This document shows, in pieces, positions 35,065-43,000 of a stretch of 43,025 nt of DNA (the stretch's first letter is position 1; each line of letters starts with the position of its first letter). Location of the stretch: the NCBI GenBank assembly GCA_007695225.1, contig REED01000103.1, positions 1-43,025 on the forward strand. The letters are read 5' to 3'. The position numbers and the translations under genes were made by a program. A model generated the notes under the pieces. The model saw only the letters and a program-made list of their open reading frames with translations. It was not told where the DNA came from and did not search any database. Source of the DNA: Gemmatimonadales bacterium. Lineage in GTDB: Bacteria; Gemmatimonadota; Gemmatimonadetes; Longimicrobiales; Gaopeijiaceae.

Positions 35065-36162
35065 GTGGATATGGAGCAGGAGCAGTCGCAAAAGCTGGTC
35101 GAGATCCCTCAGCTCCTCGAGGCGGGGGTCCACTTCGGGCACCAGACCCGTCGCTGGAACCCGAAGATGCGCAAGTTCATCTTCACGGAGCGCAACGGCA
35201 TCCACATCATCGACCTCCGGAAGACGGTGGACCGTCTCCGGGCGGCGGAGGACCTTGTGCGCAAGGTGGTTCTCCGGGGTGAGCGGATCCTCTTCGTCTG
35301 CACCAAGCCCCAGCTTCGGAAGATCGTGGAGGAGGAGGCCGAGCGCTGCGGATCCTTCTACATCACCGAGCGGTGGCTGGGCGGGATGCTCACCAACTTC
35401 CAGACGATTCGAAATCAGTTTCGGCGTCTGAAGGAGTTGGAGCGGGGCCAGGAAGAGAACGCCTTCGAGTTCTATACGAAGAAGGAGCGGCTTCTCCTGG
35501 ATCGGGAGCGTGCCCGCCTGGCCAAGTACTTCTCCGGTGTGAAGGACATGGGCCGGCTCCCGGGCGCACTCTTCGTAGTGGACGCCCACCGGGAGTCCAT
35601 CGCGGTGAAGGAAGCGAACCGGCTGAAGATTCCGGTCATCGCCATCACCGACACCAACGCCGATCCGGATCGGATCGATTTCCCCATTCCGGGGAACGAC
35701 GACGCGATTCGGGCGGTGAGCCTGATTTCCGGCGCCATTGCCGACGCGGTCCGCTCAGCGCGCCGGGACGTTCCGGAAGAGGAACTCCGGCGGGTGGAGG
35801 AGGCTGAGGCCACCACCTACTCCACCGAGACCGGTGAGAAGGCGGCTGCGGCTTCCGACGACCTGGCCCGGCGGCGGATCCGACGGCGTCGAGTGCCGCG
35901 GCCCGAGGCCATCGCCCAGTTGAAGAAGACCGACGAGGGCGCACCGGAAGTAGCGCCGGGCGAACCCGGCGCCGGCGAGGCCGCGGAAGCTACCCCGGAA
36001 AAGACTCCGAAGAAGGCTCCGGAGACCCTGGCCGCGAAACCTGGGGCCGATGCAAAGCCGGCCTCAGAGGAAGCGGAGAAGGCAGCCGCTCCCGCCCCTG
36101 AGGCAACCGAGGCGCCCGCCGAGGCCGAGAAGGTTTCCGAGGGGGCCGAAGGGAAGGACTGA
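35065..36162 (+). CDS. rpsB: 30S ribosomal protein S2 with long acidic C-terminal tail
   Basis: The product is 365 aa. The first about 240 residues are normal S2 (LLEAGVHFGHQTRRWNPKM, IHIIDL, RWLGGMLTNF, PGALFVVD, IPVIAITDTN). A tail of some 110 residues rich in Ala, Glu, Pro and Lys follows, of low complexity and probably disordered. GTG at 35065 has GAGGA 5 nt upstream, and ATG at 35071 is equally possible. S2 tails occur in several phyla; their role is not settled. Confidence 0.95.
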   Translation: MDMEQEQSQKLVEIPQLLEAGVHFGHQTRRWNPKMRKFIFTERNGIHIIDLRKTVDRLRAAEDLVRKVVLRGERILFVCTKPQLRKIVEEEAERCGSFYITERWLGGMLTNFQTIRNQFRRLKELERGQEENAFEFYTKKERLLLDRERARLAKYFSGVKDMGRLPGALFVVDAHRESIAVKEANRLKIPVIAITDTNADPDRIDFPIPGNDDAIRAVSLISGAIADAVRSARRDVPEEELRRVEEAEATTYSTETGEKAAAASDDLARRRIRRRRVPRPEAIAQLKKTDEGAPEVAPGEPGAGEAAEATPEKTPKKAPETLAAKPGADAKPASEEAEKAAAPAPEATEAPAEAEKVSEGAEGKD

Positions 36163-36201
36163 GGCGGGCCCGACGGGCCCTCACCTCCCGGAGACCGGAA
36201 C

Positions 36202-36277
36202 GAGAGGCGGAGGCCGGATGGCGGCAGGTGGAGGGGGACGAAACCCTTCCTCCCTCCCCCCTTCGGCCCCGCCTCTC
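36202..36277 (+). promoter_or_regulatory. Long hairpin in the rpsB-tsf spacer
   Basis: GAGAGGCGG (36202-36210) pairs with CCGCCTCTC (36269-36277), and GGCCG (36212-36216) pairs with CGGCC (36264-36268) after one bulged A. That gives a 14-bp stem around an inner GGAGGG/CCCTCC hairpin (36230-36257). It could be a partial terminator, an RNA-processing site or a leader for tsf; no T-tract follows. Confidence 0.5.
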
Positions 36278-36322
36278 TTGCGTGGACAACGGAACAACCA
36301 CTGAACTGACGAGGCTCGACGG

Positions 36323-36922
36323 ATGAGTGTGAGCGCGAAGGACGTAAAGGCCCTCCGGGATCGGACCGGAGCGGGAATGATGGACTGCAAGAAGGCCCTG
36401 GTGGAGACCAACGGGGACATCGAGGCCGCCATCGATCTCCTCCGCAGCCGAGGGGAAGCCAAGGCCGCCAAGCGGGCCGAGAAGTCGGCCAACGAGGGGA
36501 CGATCGGCAGCTATCTTCACCATGGCGGGCGAATCGCCGTGCTGGTGGAGATCAACTGCGAGACCGACTTCGTGGCCAACACCGACGAGTTCCAGGGTCT
36601 GGCCCGGGACCTGGCCATGCACGTCGCGGCCTCCAACCCCGTGGCGGTGTCGGACAAGGACATCGCCGAGGAGGTGGTGGAGCGGGAGCGACAGGTCTAT
36701 CTCGAGCAGGTGAAGAACGAGGGGAAGCCGGAGCACATCGCCGAGAAGATCGTGGAGGGGAAGCTCCGGAAGTACTTCGAGGAGAGCACGCTCATCAAGC
36801 AGCCCTTCGTGAAGAACCCGGACATCACCATCGAGGAACTCATCACCCAGGTTTCGGCTAAGACGGGTGAGAAGATCGAGGTGGCCCGCTTTGTCCGCTA
36901 CGAAGTGGGTGGCGGGGACTGA
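36323..36922 (+). CDS. tsf: Elongation factor Ts, short form
   Basis: The product is 199 aa, the nucleotide exchange factor for EF-Tu. It shows the N-terminal UBA-like domain (KALRDRTGAGMMDCKKALVE) and the core signature CETDFVANTDEF. It lacks the second half of the dimerisation core found in the 283-aa E. coli protein, as in Thermus and cyanobacteria, whose short forms act as dimers. It follows rpsB by 160 bp that contain a strong hairpin. Confidence 0.96.
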   Translation: MSVSAKDVKALRDRTGAGMMDCKKALVETNGDIEAAIDLLRSRGEAKAAKRAEKSANEGTIGSYLHHGGRIAVLVEINCETDFVANTDEFQGLARDLAMHVAASNPVAVSDKDIAEEVVERERQVYLEQVKNEGKPEHIAEKIVEGKLRKYFEESTLIKQPFVKNPDITIEELITQVSAKTGEKIEVARFVRYEVGGGD

Positions 36923-36979
36923 TCCCCCCCGAGGGATCGGAAGGGCGCAAAACGAGTCTGAACCGGAAGAGGGGCCTGC

Positions 36980-37732
36980 ATGGCGGGAGATGAACAGGGG
37001 GGCGAAGAACCAGGTGTAGCCCCGAACATCAAGTATTCCCGGGTCCTGCTGAAAGTCTCGGGAGAGGCGCTGGCGGGAGAGAAGGGCTTCGGTATCGACC
37101 CGCCGGTGGTGGACCGCCTCACCGACGAGATCATCCGGGTCCACCAGATGGGCGTGGCCCTGGGTCTGGTGGTGGGCGGCGGGAACATCGTCCGGGGAAC
37201 CATCGCCTCGCAAAAGGGGATGGACCGGGTCACCGCCGACTACATGGGGATGCTGGCCACCATCATCAACGCCATGGCCCTGCAGGACATGCTGGAGCGG
37301 AAGGGCGTGGAGACCCGGGTCATGACCGCCATCCGCATGGAGGAGCTGGCGGAGCCCTACATCCGCCGCCGGGCCCTCCGGCACCTGGAGAAGGGAAGGG
37401 TGGTCCTCTTTGCCGGTGGCACCGGAAACCCCTATTTCTCCACGGACACCGCGGCGGTCCTCCGGGCCATCGAGATGGAATCCCACGTCATCATCAAGGC
37501 CACGAAGGTGGCCGGGGTATACACGTCGGATCCGGTGAAGAACCCCGACGCCACCTTCATCCCCACCATCTCCTTCCACGAGGTGGTATCCAAGGAGCTG
37601 GGCGTCATGGATGCACCGGCCGTCTCGCTGTGCAAGGACAATGGCCTCCCCATCATCGTACTGGATCTGAGTCAGTCCGGGGCGGTGGCCGCCGCGATCC
37701 GCGGGGAGCCGGTGGGCACGCTGGTGTCCTGA
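36980..37732 (+). CDS. pyrH: UMP kinase
   Basis: The product is 250 aa, an amino acid kinase-fold enzyme that makes UDP from UMP. It carries [13 protein letters not shown], the GGGNIVRG loop, [16 protein letters not shown] and [16 protein letters not shown]. An N-terminal extension of about 18 acidic residues precedes the fold. The position between tsf and frr is conserved across bacteria. Confidence 0.97.
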   Translation: MAGDEQGGEEPGVAPNIKYSRVLLKVSGEALAGEKGFGIDPPVVDRLTDEIIRVHQMGVALGLVVGGGNIVRGTIASQKGMDRVTADYMGMLATIINAMALQDMLERKGVETRVMTAIRMEELAEPYIRRRALRHLEKGRVVLFAGGTGNPYFSTDTAAVLRAIEMESHVIIKATKVAGVYTSDPVKNPDATFIPTISFHEVVSKELGVMDAPAVSLCKDNGLPIIVLDLSQSGAVAAAIRGEPVGTLVS

Positions 37733-37754
37733 GGCCCGAATCCTGCAGCCCGAA
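37727..37754 (+). repeat. 14-nt imperfect duplication at the pyrH stop
   Basis: tcctgaggcccgaa (37727-37740) is followed by tcctgcagcccgaa (37741-37754). The pyrH stop TGA (37730) lies in the first copy; the second has lost it. Confidence 0.75.
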
Positions 37755-37798
37755 CCCCTCACACTTTCAATCCCGAACCCTGCTCCTCCGAGGAACAC

Positions 37799-38350
37799 AT
37801 GCCGACGATCAACCGTGTGAAGGAACGGATGGAAGAGGCCCTGGATGCGGTGCGCCGGGAATTCGGTACCGTCCGCACGGGGAAGGCCACCCCCGCGCTC
37901 CTGGACACCGTCCGGGTCGAGGCCTATGGGAGCAAGATGCCCCTGAACCAGGTGGCCACCATCAGCACCCCTGAGGCCTCGCTACTCGTGGTGCAGCCTT
38001 TCGACCGCTCCCTCATGGGAGAGGTGGAGAAGGCCATTCTTCAGGCGGATCTGGGACTCAATCCAGGCAATGACGGCCAGGTGATCCGCGTCCCCATTCC
38101 CGCGCTGAACGAGGAGCGCCGGAAGGAGTACGTGAAGCTCCTCTCCAAGATGGCCGAAGAGGCCCGGGTCTCCATCCGTCACGCCCGCAGGGAAGGGAAC
38201 GACGAGGTGAAGGAACGGAAGAAGGAGGGGGAGCTCTCCGAGGATGAGGCCCGTCGGACCGAAGAAGAGATCCAGAAGCTGACGGACCAGTACATCGGGA
38301 AGATCGAGGAGCTTCTGGAGGCGAAGGAGAAGGAGATCATGACCGTCTGA
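37799..38350 (+). CDS. frr: Ribosome recycling factor
   Basis: The product is 183 aa, as usual. The three-helix bundle is visible, with the conserved EFGTVRTGKATPALLD and the acidic-basic helix RVSIRHARREGNDEVK. It splits post-termination ribosomes with EF-G. AGGA lies 3-5 nt before the ATG. Its last codons and stop are part of a 14-nt duplication that also supplies the uppS start. Confidence 0.97.
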   Translation: MPTINRVKERMEEALDAVRREFGTVRTGKATPALLDTVRVEAYGSKMPLNQVATISTPEASLLVVQPFDRSLMGEVEKAILQADLGLNPGNDGQVIRVPIPALNEERRKEYVKLLSKMAEEARVSIRHARREGNDEVKERKKEGELSEDEARRTEEEIQKLTDQYIGKIEELLEAKEKEIMTV

Positions 38351-38360
38351 TCATGACCGG
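38335..38360 (+). repeat. 14-nt duplication at the frr-uppS junction
   Basis: gatcatgaccgtct (38335-38348) is followed by gatcatgaccgg (38349-38360). The first copy encodes the end of Frr and its last base begins the TGA stop (38348-38350). The ATG in the second copy (38353) is the uppS start. Confidence 0.9.
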
Positions 38361-39102
38361 CCCTCCCACCCCTCCGTCGATCCTCTCCGGATCCGTTCCC
38401 CGTCACGTGGCCATCATCATGGATGGCAACGGACGGTGGGCGGCGGACCGGGGTCTGCCGAGGTACGAGGGGCACCGGGCCGGGATGAAGGCGGTGCGAC
38501 AGGCTGTGGAAGGGGCGGTGGAGGCCGGGGTCTCCATCCTCACCCTCTTCGCCTTCTCCACCGAGAATTGGCAGCGCCCCGAGGAAGAGGTCATGGCGCT
38601 CATGACCCTTCTGAAGCTCTACGCGGAAAAGGAACGGGAGGACCTCTGCCAGCGGGGGGTGGCGGTGCGGGTCCTGGGGAATCTGGACCGGATGGACGCC
38701 GAGACCCTAAATGCGGTCCAGGCGATCGAAACGGCCACCCGTGAGGGGGACCGACTCCTCCTGAACCTCATGATCTCCTACTCCGGACGGGAAGAACTCC
38801 TCCGTGTCATGCGCAAGGTGGCGGAGCGGGTGTCCCGGGGCGAACTCAGCCCCGAGGCCATCGACGAGGCCGAGGTGGAACGCCACCTCTACACCCAGGG
38901 CTTGCCCGATCCCGACCTGCTGGTCCGGACCTCGGGGGAGTTCCGGATCTCGAACTTCCTCCTCTGGCAACTGGCCTACACCGAAATCCACATCTCGCCG
39001 GTGCTCTGGCCGAACTTCACCCGGGATGATCTTTTCGAAGCCATCCGGGATTACCAGCGAAGGGAGCGACGGTTCGGCCGCGTCTCCTCCGCTCCGGTCT
39101 AA
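38353..39102 (+). CDS. uppS: Undecaprenyl diphosphate synthase
   Basis: The product is 249 aa, a cis-prenyltransferase that makes the C55 carrier lipid for peptidoglycan and O-antigen. HVAIIMDGNGRWA (catalytic D24) is followed by GHRAGMKAVR, FAFSTENW, and the C-terminal DLLVRTSGEFRISNFLLWQLAYTE region. The start is 2 bp after the frr stop. It has no clear ribosome-binding site and probably depends on coupling. Confidence 0.97.
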   Translation: MTGPPTPPSILSGSVPRHVAIIMDGNGRWAADRGLPRYEGHRAGMKAVRQAVEGAVEAGVSILTLFAFSTENWQRPEEEVMALMTLLKLYAEKEREDLCQRGVAVRVLGNLDRMDAETLNAVQAIETATREGDRLLLNLMISYSGREELLRVMRKVAERVSRGELSPEAIDEAEVERHLYTQGLPDPDLLVRTSGEFRISNFLLWQLAYTEIHISPVLWPNFTRDDLFEAIRDYQRRERRFGRVSSAPV

Positions 39103-39123
39103 CGCCCCCGTCTGACGCACCTG

Positions 39124-39141
39124 CCGGACACCTCCGTCCGG
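39124..39141 (+). other. Hairpin in the uppS-cdsA gap
   Basis: CCGGAC-ACCTCC-GTCCGG is a perfect 6-bp stem with a 6-nt loop, 21 nt after the uppS stop. C-rich sequence follows instead of T, so it is more likely a processing or stability element than a terminator inside this cluster. Confidence 0.35.
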
Positions 39142-39190
39142 CTCCCCCGTCCGACCTTTCCCATTCCCCTGCGCAGGAGGCGACCGCACC

Positions 39191-40096
39191 ATGGCCGGAA
39201 GCAAGGCCGGGACCGGAAAGGCCGGAAGTGACCTGGGGCGCCGGGTGGCGGTGGCCGCCGTGGGAATCCCCCTGGGGGTGGTCCTGGTGTGGGCAGGAGG
39301 GTGGCCGCTGGCGGTGGTTGTGGCGGTGCTGGCCACCCTGGGAATCTCGGAGGTCTTCGGCATGGCCGAGGCCCGGGGGTGGCGCCCCTTCCCCTGGATC
39401 GGCATTCCCGCCGTCGTCCTCCTGGTCCTGTGGGCCCAGGTGGCGGGGTCCTTCCCCGCCTGGTCGGGGGTGGCGTGGGCCATCCTCCTGGTGGGAGGGC
39501 TGGGGGCGTTGGCCGCGGCGGTCTTCCGCCGGGGGCCGGAGGGGGATCCCCTTCCGGCGGTGGGGGCCACCCTCTTCGGCATCGTCTACGTGGGGGGCAC
39601 CCTGGCCTTCGCCGTTCTCCTCAGGAGCCATCCCGCCGCCGCCTCCTCTGCGCCGGGGTGGGAGGGGACCTTCCTTCTCATCTTCGCCCTCACCGTCACC
39701 TGGCTCGGCGACTCCTCCGCCTACTTCGGGGGACGGGCCTTCGGGAAGCGGAAGCTCCTACCCTCGGTGAGTCCGGCCAAGACGGTGGAGGGGGGGGTCT
39801 CGGGGCTCCTGGGGTCCATGGTCGGGGCCGCAGCCTTCACCGCCCTTCTTCTGCCGGCCCTGGGCGGGGGGCTCTCCCTCTCGGTGACGGCCGCCGCGCT
39901 CCTGGGGCTCCTCATCTCGGCGGTGGCCCAGGTGGGGGACCTGGCGGAGTCGCTCCTGAAGCGGGAGGCGGGGGTGAAGGACTCGGGACGGATCCTTCCC
40001 GGGCACGGAGGGGTCCTGGATCGCTTCGATGCCGTCCTCTTCACCCTCCCCCTGACCTACGCCCTCCTTCCCCTCTTCCTGGGGTGGGGCTTCTAG
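39191..40096 (+). CDS. cdsA: Phosphatidate cytidylyltransferase
   Basis: The product is 301 aa with about eight membrane helices. It makes CDP-diacylglycerol, the precursor of all phospholipids. The C-terminal signature is clear: SAVAQVGDLAESLLKREAGVKDSG followed by LPGHGGVLDRFD. GDSSAYFGGRAFGKRKL before it is also typical. AGGAGG lies about 11 nt before the ATG. The stop is directly followed by dxr. Confidence 0.96.
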   Translation: MAGSKAGTGKAGSDLGRRVAVAAVGIPLGVVLVWAGGWPLAVVVAVLATLGISEVFGMAEARGWRPFPWIGIPAVVLLVLWAQVAGSFPAWSGVAWAILLVGGLGALAAAVFRRGPEGDPLPAVGATLFGIVYVGGTLAFAVLLRSHPAAASSAPGWEGTFLLIFALTVTWLGDSSAYFGGRAFGKRKLLPSVSPAKTVEGGVSGLLGSMVGAAAFTALLLPALGGGLSLSVTAAALLGLLISAVAQVGDLAESLLKREAGVKDSGRILPGHGGVLDRFDAVLFTLPLTYALLPLFLGWGF

Positions 40097-41350
40097 ATGC
40101 GCGATTCCCCCGCCTCCACCAACGGCCGCCGCCCCATCCGGGTCGCCATCCTGGGCGCCACCGGGTCCATCGGGGTGAGCACCCTGAACGTGATCCAGCG
40201 CCACCCGGGACGCTTCCAGGTGGTGGCCCTCACCGCCAACCGCTCGGTGGAGGCGCTGGCCGGGCAGGTGGAGCTCCACGCCCCCCAGACGGTGGTGGTG
40301 GCGGACGAGGAGGCGTTCCAGGCGCATGTCCGGGCAGGGGGCACGTCGGCGAACACCGGCACGGGGCAGGCGACCGGCGGCGCCTCAGGGCCCGTCTGGA
40401 CCACCGGCCGCGAGGCCATCCTGGCGGCGGCCGAGGACCCCGAGGTGGACGTGGTGGTGAACGGCCTGGTGGGGTTCGCCGGACTGGAGCCCACCCTCCG
40501 GGCGCTCAGGTCAGGAAAGCGGGTGGCACTGGCCAACAAGGAATCCCTGGTGGCCGGAGGGGATCTGGTCCTGGAGGCGCTCCGGAGCAATGGCGGGGAG
40601 CTCATTCCCGTGGACTCGGAGCACTCCGCCATCCTCCAGTGCCTGGACGGGTGTGCTCCGGAGTCGGTGGCACGGTTGGTCCTGACCGCCTCGGGGGGGC
40701 CGTTCCGGGGGTGGTCCCGGGAGCGCCTGGCCCGGGTGTCGCCGGCGGAGGCCCTCCAGCATCCCACCTGGGACATGGGGGCCAAGATCTCCATCGATTC
40801 GGCGACGCTGGCCAACAAGGCGCTGGAGGTCATCGAGGCCCATGTCCTCTACGGAATCGACTACTCACACATCGATGTGGTGGTCCATCCCCAGTCCATC
40901 ATCCACTCCCTGGTGGAGTTCGTGGATGGATCCGTATTGGCCCAAATGGGGTTTCCTACCATGGAGCTCCCCATTCTATACGCCCTGACCTATCCGGAGC
41001 GGGTGGCCGACGCCCGGCTCCGCACCTTCGACCCGGTGCGGTCCTCGCCCCTCACCTTCGAGGAGGTGGACCGAGAGGCGTTTCCCCACTTCCGCATCGG
41101 GGTAGAGGCGGGGCGTCGGGGCGGCACGGCTCCCGCGGCCTTCAACGCCGCCAACGAAGTGGCGGTGCAGGCTTTCCTTGAGGAGCGGGTGTCGTTCCCC
41201 GGGATGGCCGATGCCGTAGAGGCGGGGCTGGAGGGAGCTGGAGGAGCGCCGGTGACCCGGCTGGAAGAGATCATCGAAGCGGACCGCAAGGCGCGACGGC
41301 TCGCATCGGAATGGATTTCGCGCAGGAGGACCCGCTCGGCGGGATCCTGA
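40097..41350 (+). CDS. dxr: 1-deoxy-D-xylulose 5-phosphate reductoisomerase
   Basis: The product is 417 aa, the second enzyme of the MEP isoprenoid pathway, NADPH-dependent. It shows ILGATGSIG for NADPH, ALANKESLV, VDSEHSAILQCL with metal ligands, SGGPFRGW, HPTWDMG, and the NAANEVAV region. A short Gly/Ala/Thr-rich insert (about residues 80-96) before the WTTG segment is not in most homologues. It starts at the base after the cdsA stop, with no ribosome-binding site of its own visible. Confidence 0.97.
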   Translation: MRDSPASTNGRRPIRVAILGATGSIGVSTLNVIQRHPGRFQVVALTANRSVEALAGQVELHAPQTVVVADEEAFQAHVRAGGTSANTGTGQATGGASGPVWTTGREAILAAAEDPEVDVVVNGLVGFAGLEPTLRALRSGKRVALANKESLVAGGDLVLEALRSNGGELIPVDSEHSAILQCLDGCAPESVARLVLTASGGPFRGWSRERLARVSPAEALQHPTWDMGAKISIDSATLANKALEVIEAHVLYGIDYSHIDVVVHPQSIIHSLVEFVDGSVLAQMGFPTMELPILYALTYPERVADARLRTFDPVRSSPLTFEEVDREAFPHFRIGVEAGRRGGTAPAAFNAANEVAVQAFLEERVSFPGMADAVEAGLEGAGGAPVTRLEEIIEADRKARRLASEWISRRRTRSAGS

Positions 41351-41357
41351 TCAACGC

Positions 41358-42836
41358 ATGACCATCATTGCCACCATCGTCCTTCTGGGCGTTCTCATCT
41401 TCGTCCACGAGCTCGGCCACTTCCTGGCCGCCCGCTCCGTGGGCATTCGCGTAGAACGGTTCTCCATCGGCTTCGGCCCCCGGGTCTGGGGATTCGAGCG
41501 GGGAGACACCGAGTACATCCTGGCCGCCATCCCCCTGGGGGGATACGTGAAGATGGGCGGGATGGACGACGAGGTGATGGAGAAGATCGAGGGAGGGAAG
41601 AAGGAGGGCGCCTCCGGCGAGGGCGTCCGCCCGGCCAGCGATGACGTTCCTCCCATCGCCCCCGGCGCGCAGACCGATGCCCACGGCTCCGTTCGGGGGG
41701 CGCCTCCCGCCCTACCCTTCGGCGAGGAAGAGGCGCGGGATCGCTCCTCGGACTACGATTCCAAGCCGGTCTGGGCCCGGGCGTGGGTCATCTCCGCCGG
41801 AGTCCTCATGAACTTCGGGTTCGCCTTCCTGACCTACGCCCTGGTGGCGGGGATCTGGGGAAGCGTGGCGCCGGATACCCTGAGGGCCGGCGAGGTCCGG
41901 GCCGACCTCCTTCCCGAGGCGGCGGGGGAGCTGGCCCAGCTTCCGGCCGGGGCCACCCTGGAGTCCATCGGGGACCGGGAGCTGACCCACTGGGGCGACC
42001 TCCAGGAGGCTCTCCTGGAACTTCCCGCCGGCGAGACCACGCTCCGCTTCACCGAGCCCGAGGGCACCCTCTCCTTCGTCCTCCCCGAAGAGGCGGCCCA
42101 GCGGGTGGGGCTGGTGCGGGCCCTTCCATACTGGGAGGAGCCCCTCATCCGCATGGCGGAACCCGGATCCCCGGCGGACCGGGCCGGTATCCGGGGGGGA
42201 GACCGGATCGTGGCGGTGAACGGCGAGGCGGTGCGGACCTGGCATGACTTCCGTCGGGCCATCGAAGCCAACCCCGGGGTGGAGACCCAGGTGACCCTCC
42301 TGCGGGACGGGGGCCAGCTCACCCGCACCCTGGTCCCCAACGAGGTCGATGCACGGGATCCCATCACCGGCGATATCCGCACAGTGGGGCAGGCCGGGGT
42401 GCTGGCCTGGGGTCCGGACATTGCCTACCAGCGCATGGCGCCAGGGGAGGCCGTGGTCCACGGCTGGAACCAGACGGTGGGAATCAGCGCCACCATCCTG
42501 GGCTTCCTGAGGGACCTGGTCACCGGCCAGATGTCCATGCGGAACCTGGGGAGTATCGTCACCATCGGCGAGGCCTCAGGGCAGGCCGCCGCCGAGGGGA
42601 TTCCCGTGTACCTGATGTTCATGGCCTTCTTCTCGGTGAACCTGGCCATTCTGAACCTTCTCCCCATCCCCATCCTGGATGGCGGCCACCTGGTCTTCCT
42701 GGCCATCGAGGCCGTCCGGGGACGCCCCGTCTCGGTGGAGCAGCGCATGCGCTGGAGCCAGGTGGGCTTCGTGATCCTCATCGGGATCATGGCGCTGGCG
42801 CTGGGGAACGATTTCCTCCGGCTCTTCGGGCTCTGA
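41358..42836 (+). CDS. rseP: Site-2 protease RseP
   Basis: The product is 492 aa, an inner-membrane zinc metalloprotease. HELGH (H17, E18, H21) and the LDGG motif in NLLPIPILDGGHL (D441) form the active site. One PDZ domain is clear (about 260-315, EPGSPADRAGIRGGDRIVAVNGEAV), and a degenerate first one may lie at about 185-235. An unusual hydrophilic insert (about residues 80-135) separates TM1 from TM2. In other bacteria RseP releases extracytoplasmic sigma factors by cutting anti-sigma proteins and clears signal peptides. No anti-sigma gene is nearby. The gap from dxr is 7 bp. Confidence 0.95.
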   Translation: MTIIATIVLLGVLIFVHELGHFLAARSVGIRVERFSIGFGPRVWGFERGDTEYILAAIPLGGYVKMGGMDDEVMEKIEGGKKEGASGEGVRPASDDVPPIAPGAQTDAHGSVRGAPPALPFGEEEARDRSSDYDSKPVWARAWVISAGVLMNFGFAFLTYALVAGIWGSVAPDTLRAGEVRADLLPEAAGELAQLPAGATLESIGDRELTHWGDLQEALLELPAGETTLRFTEPEGTLSFVLPEEAAQRVGLVRALPYWEEPLIRMAEPGSPADRAGIRGGDRIVAVNGEAVRTWHDFRRAIEANPGVETQVTLLRDGGQLTRTLVPNEVDARDPITGDIRTVGQAGVLAWGPDIAYQRMAPGEAVVHGWNQTVGISATILGFLRDLVTGQMSMRNLGSIVTIGEASGQAAAEGIPVYLMFMAFFSVNLAILNLLPIPILDGGHLVFLAIEAVRGRPVSVEQRMRWSQVGFVILIGIMALALGNDFLRLFGL

Positions 42837-43000
42837 GCCGGGGGCCAAGGGCGCCGCAGCGAGATCGGTTGCCCTTCCGGTAAAGCCCCGGAAGACAATG
42901 GGTTGAACTGGGGCGCCACCTGGTCGCCCCTCCTCGGGGTGTGGCAGACCTGCGACAAGCCTCCGTATCCTTCCTTTCCATTCCCAGACCCCGCCCGCGC
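42837..43000 (+). other. Gene-free region with two hairpins after rseP
   Basis: No gene is supported. Two stem-loops are visible: CTTCCGG-TAAAGCC-CCGGAAG (42874-42894) and GGGGCG ... CGCCCC (42910-42930). Either could end the long rplM-rseP transcript, although neither has a T-tract. Confidence 0.5.

Noticed and set aside
35990..37798. 602-aa open frame on the minus strand
   Set aside because: Antisense to rpsB, tsf and pyrH, all unmistakable genes.
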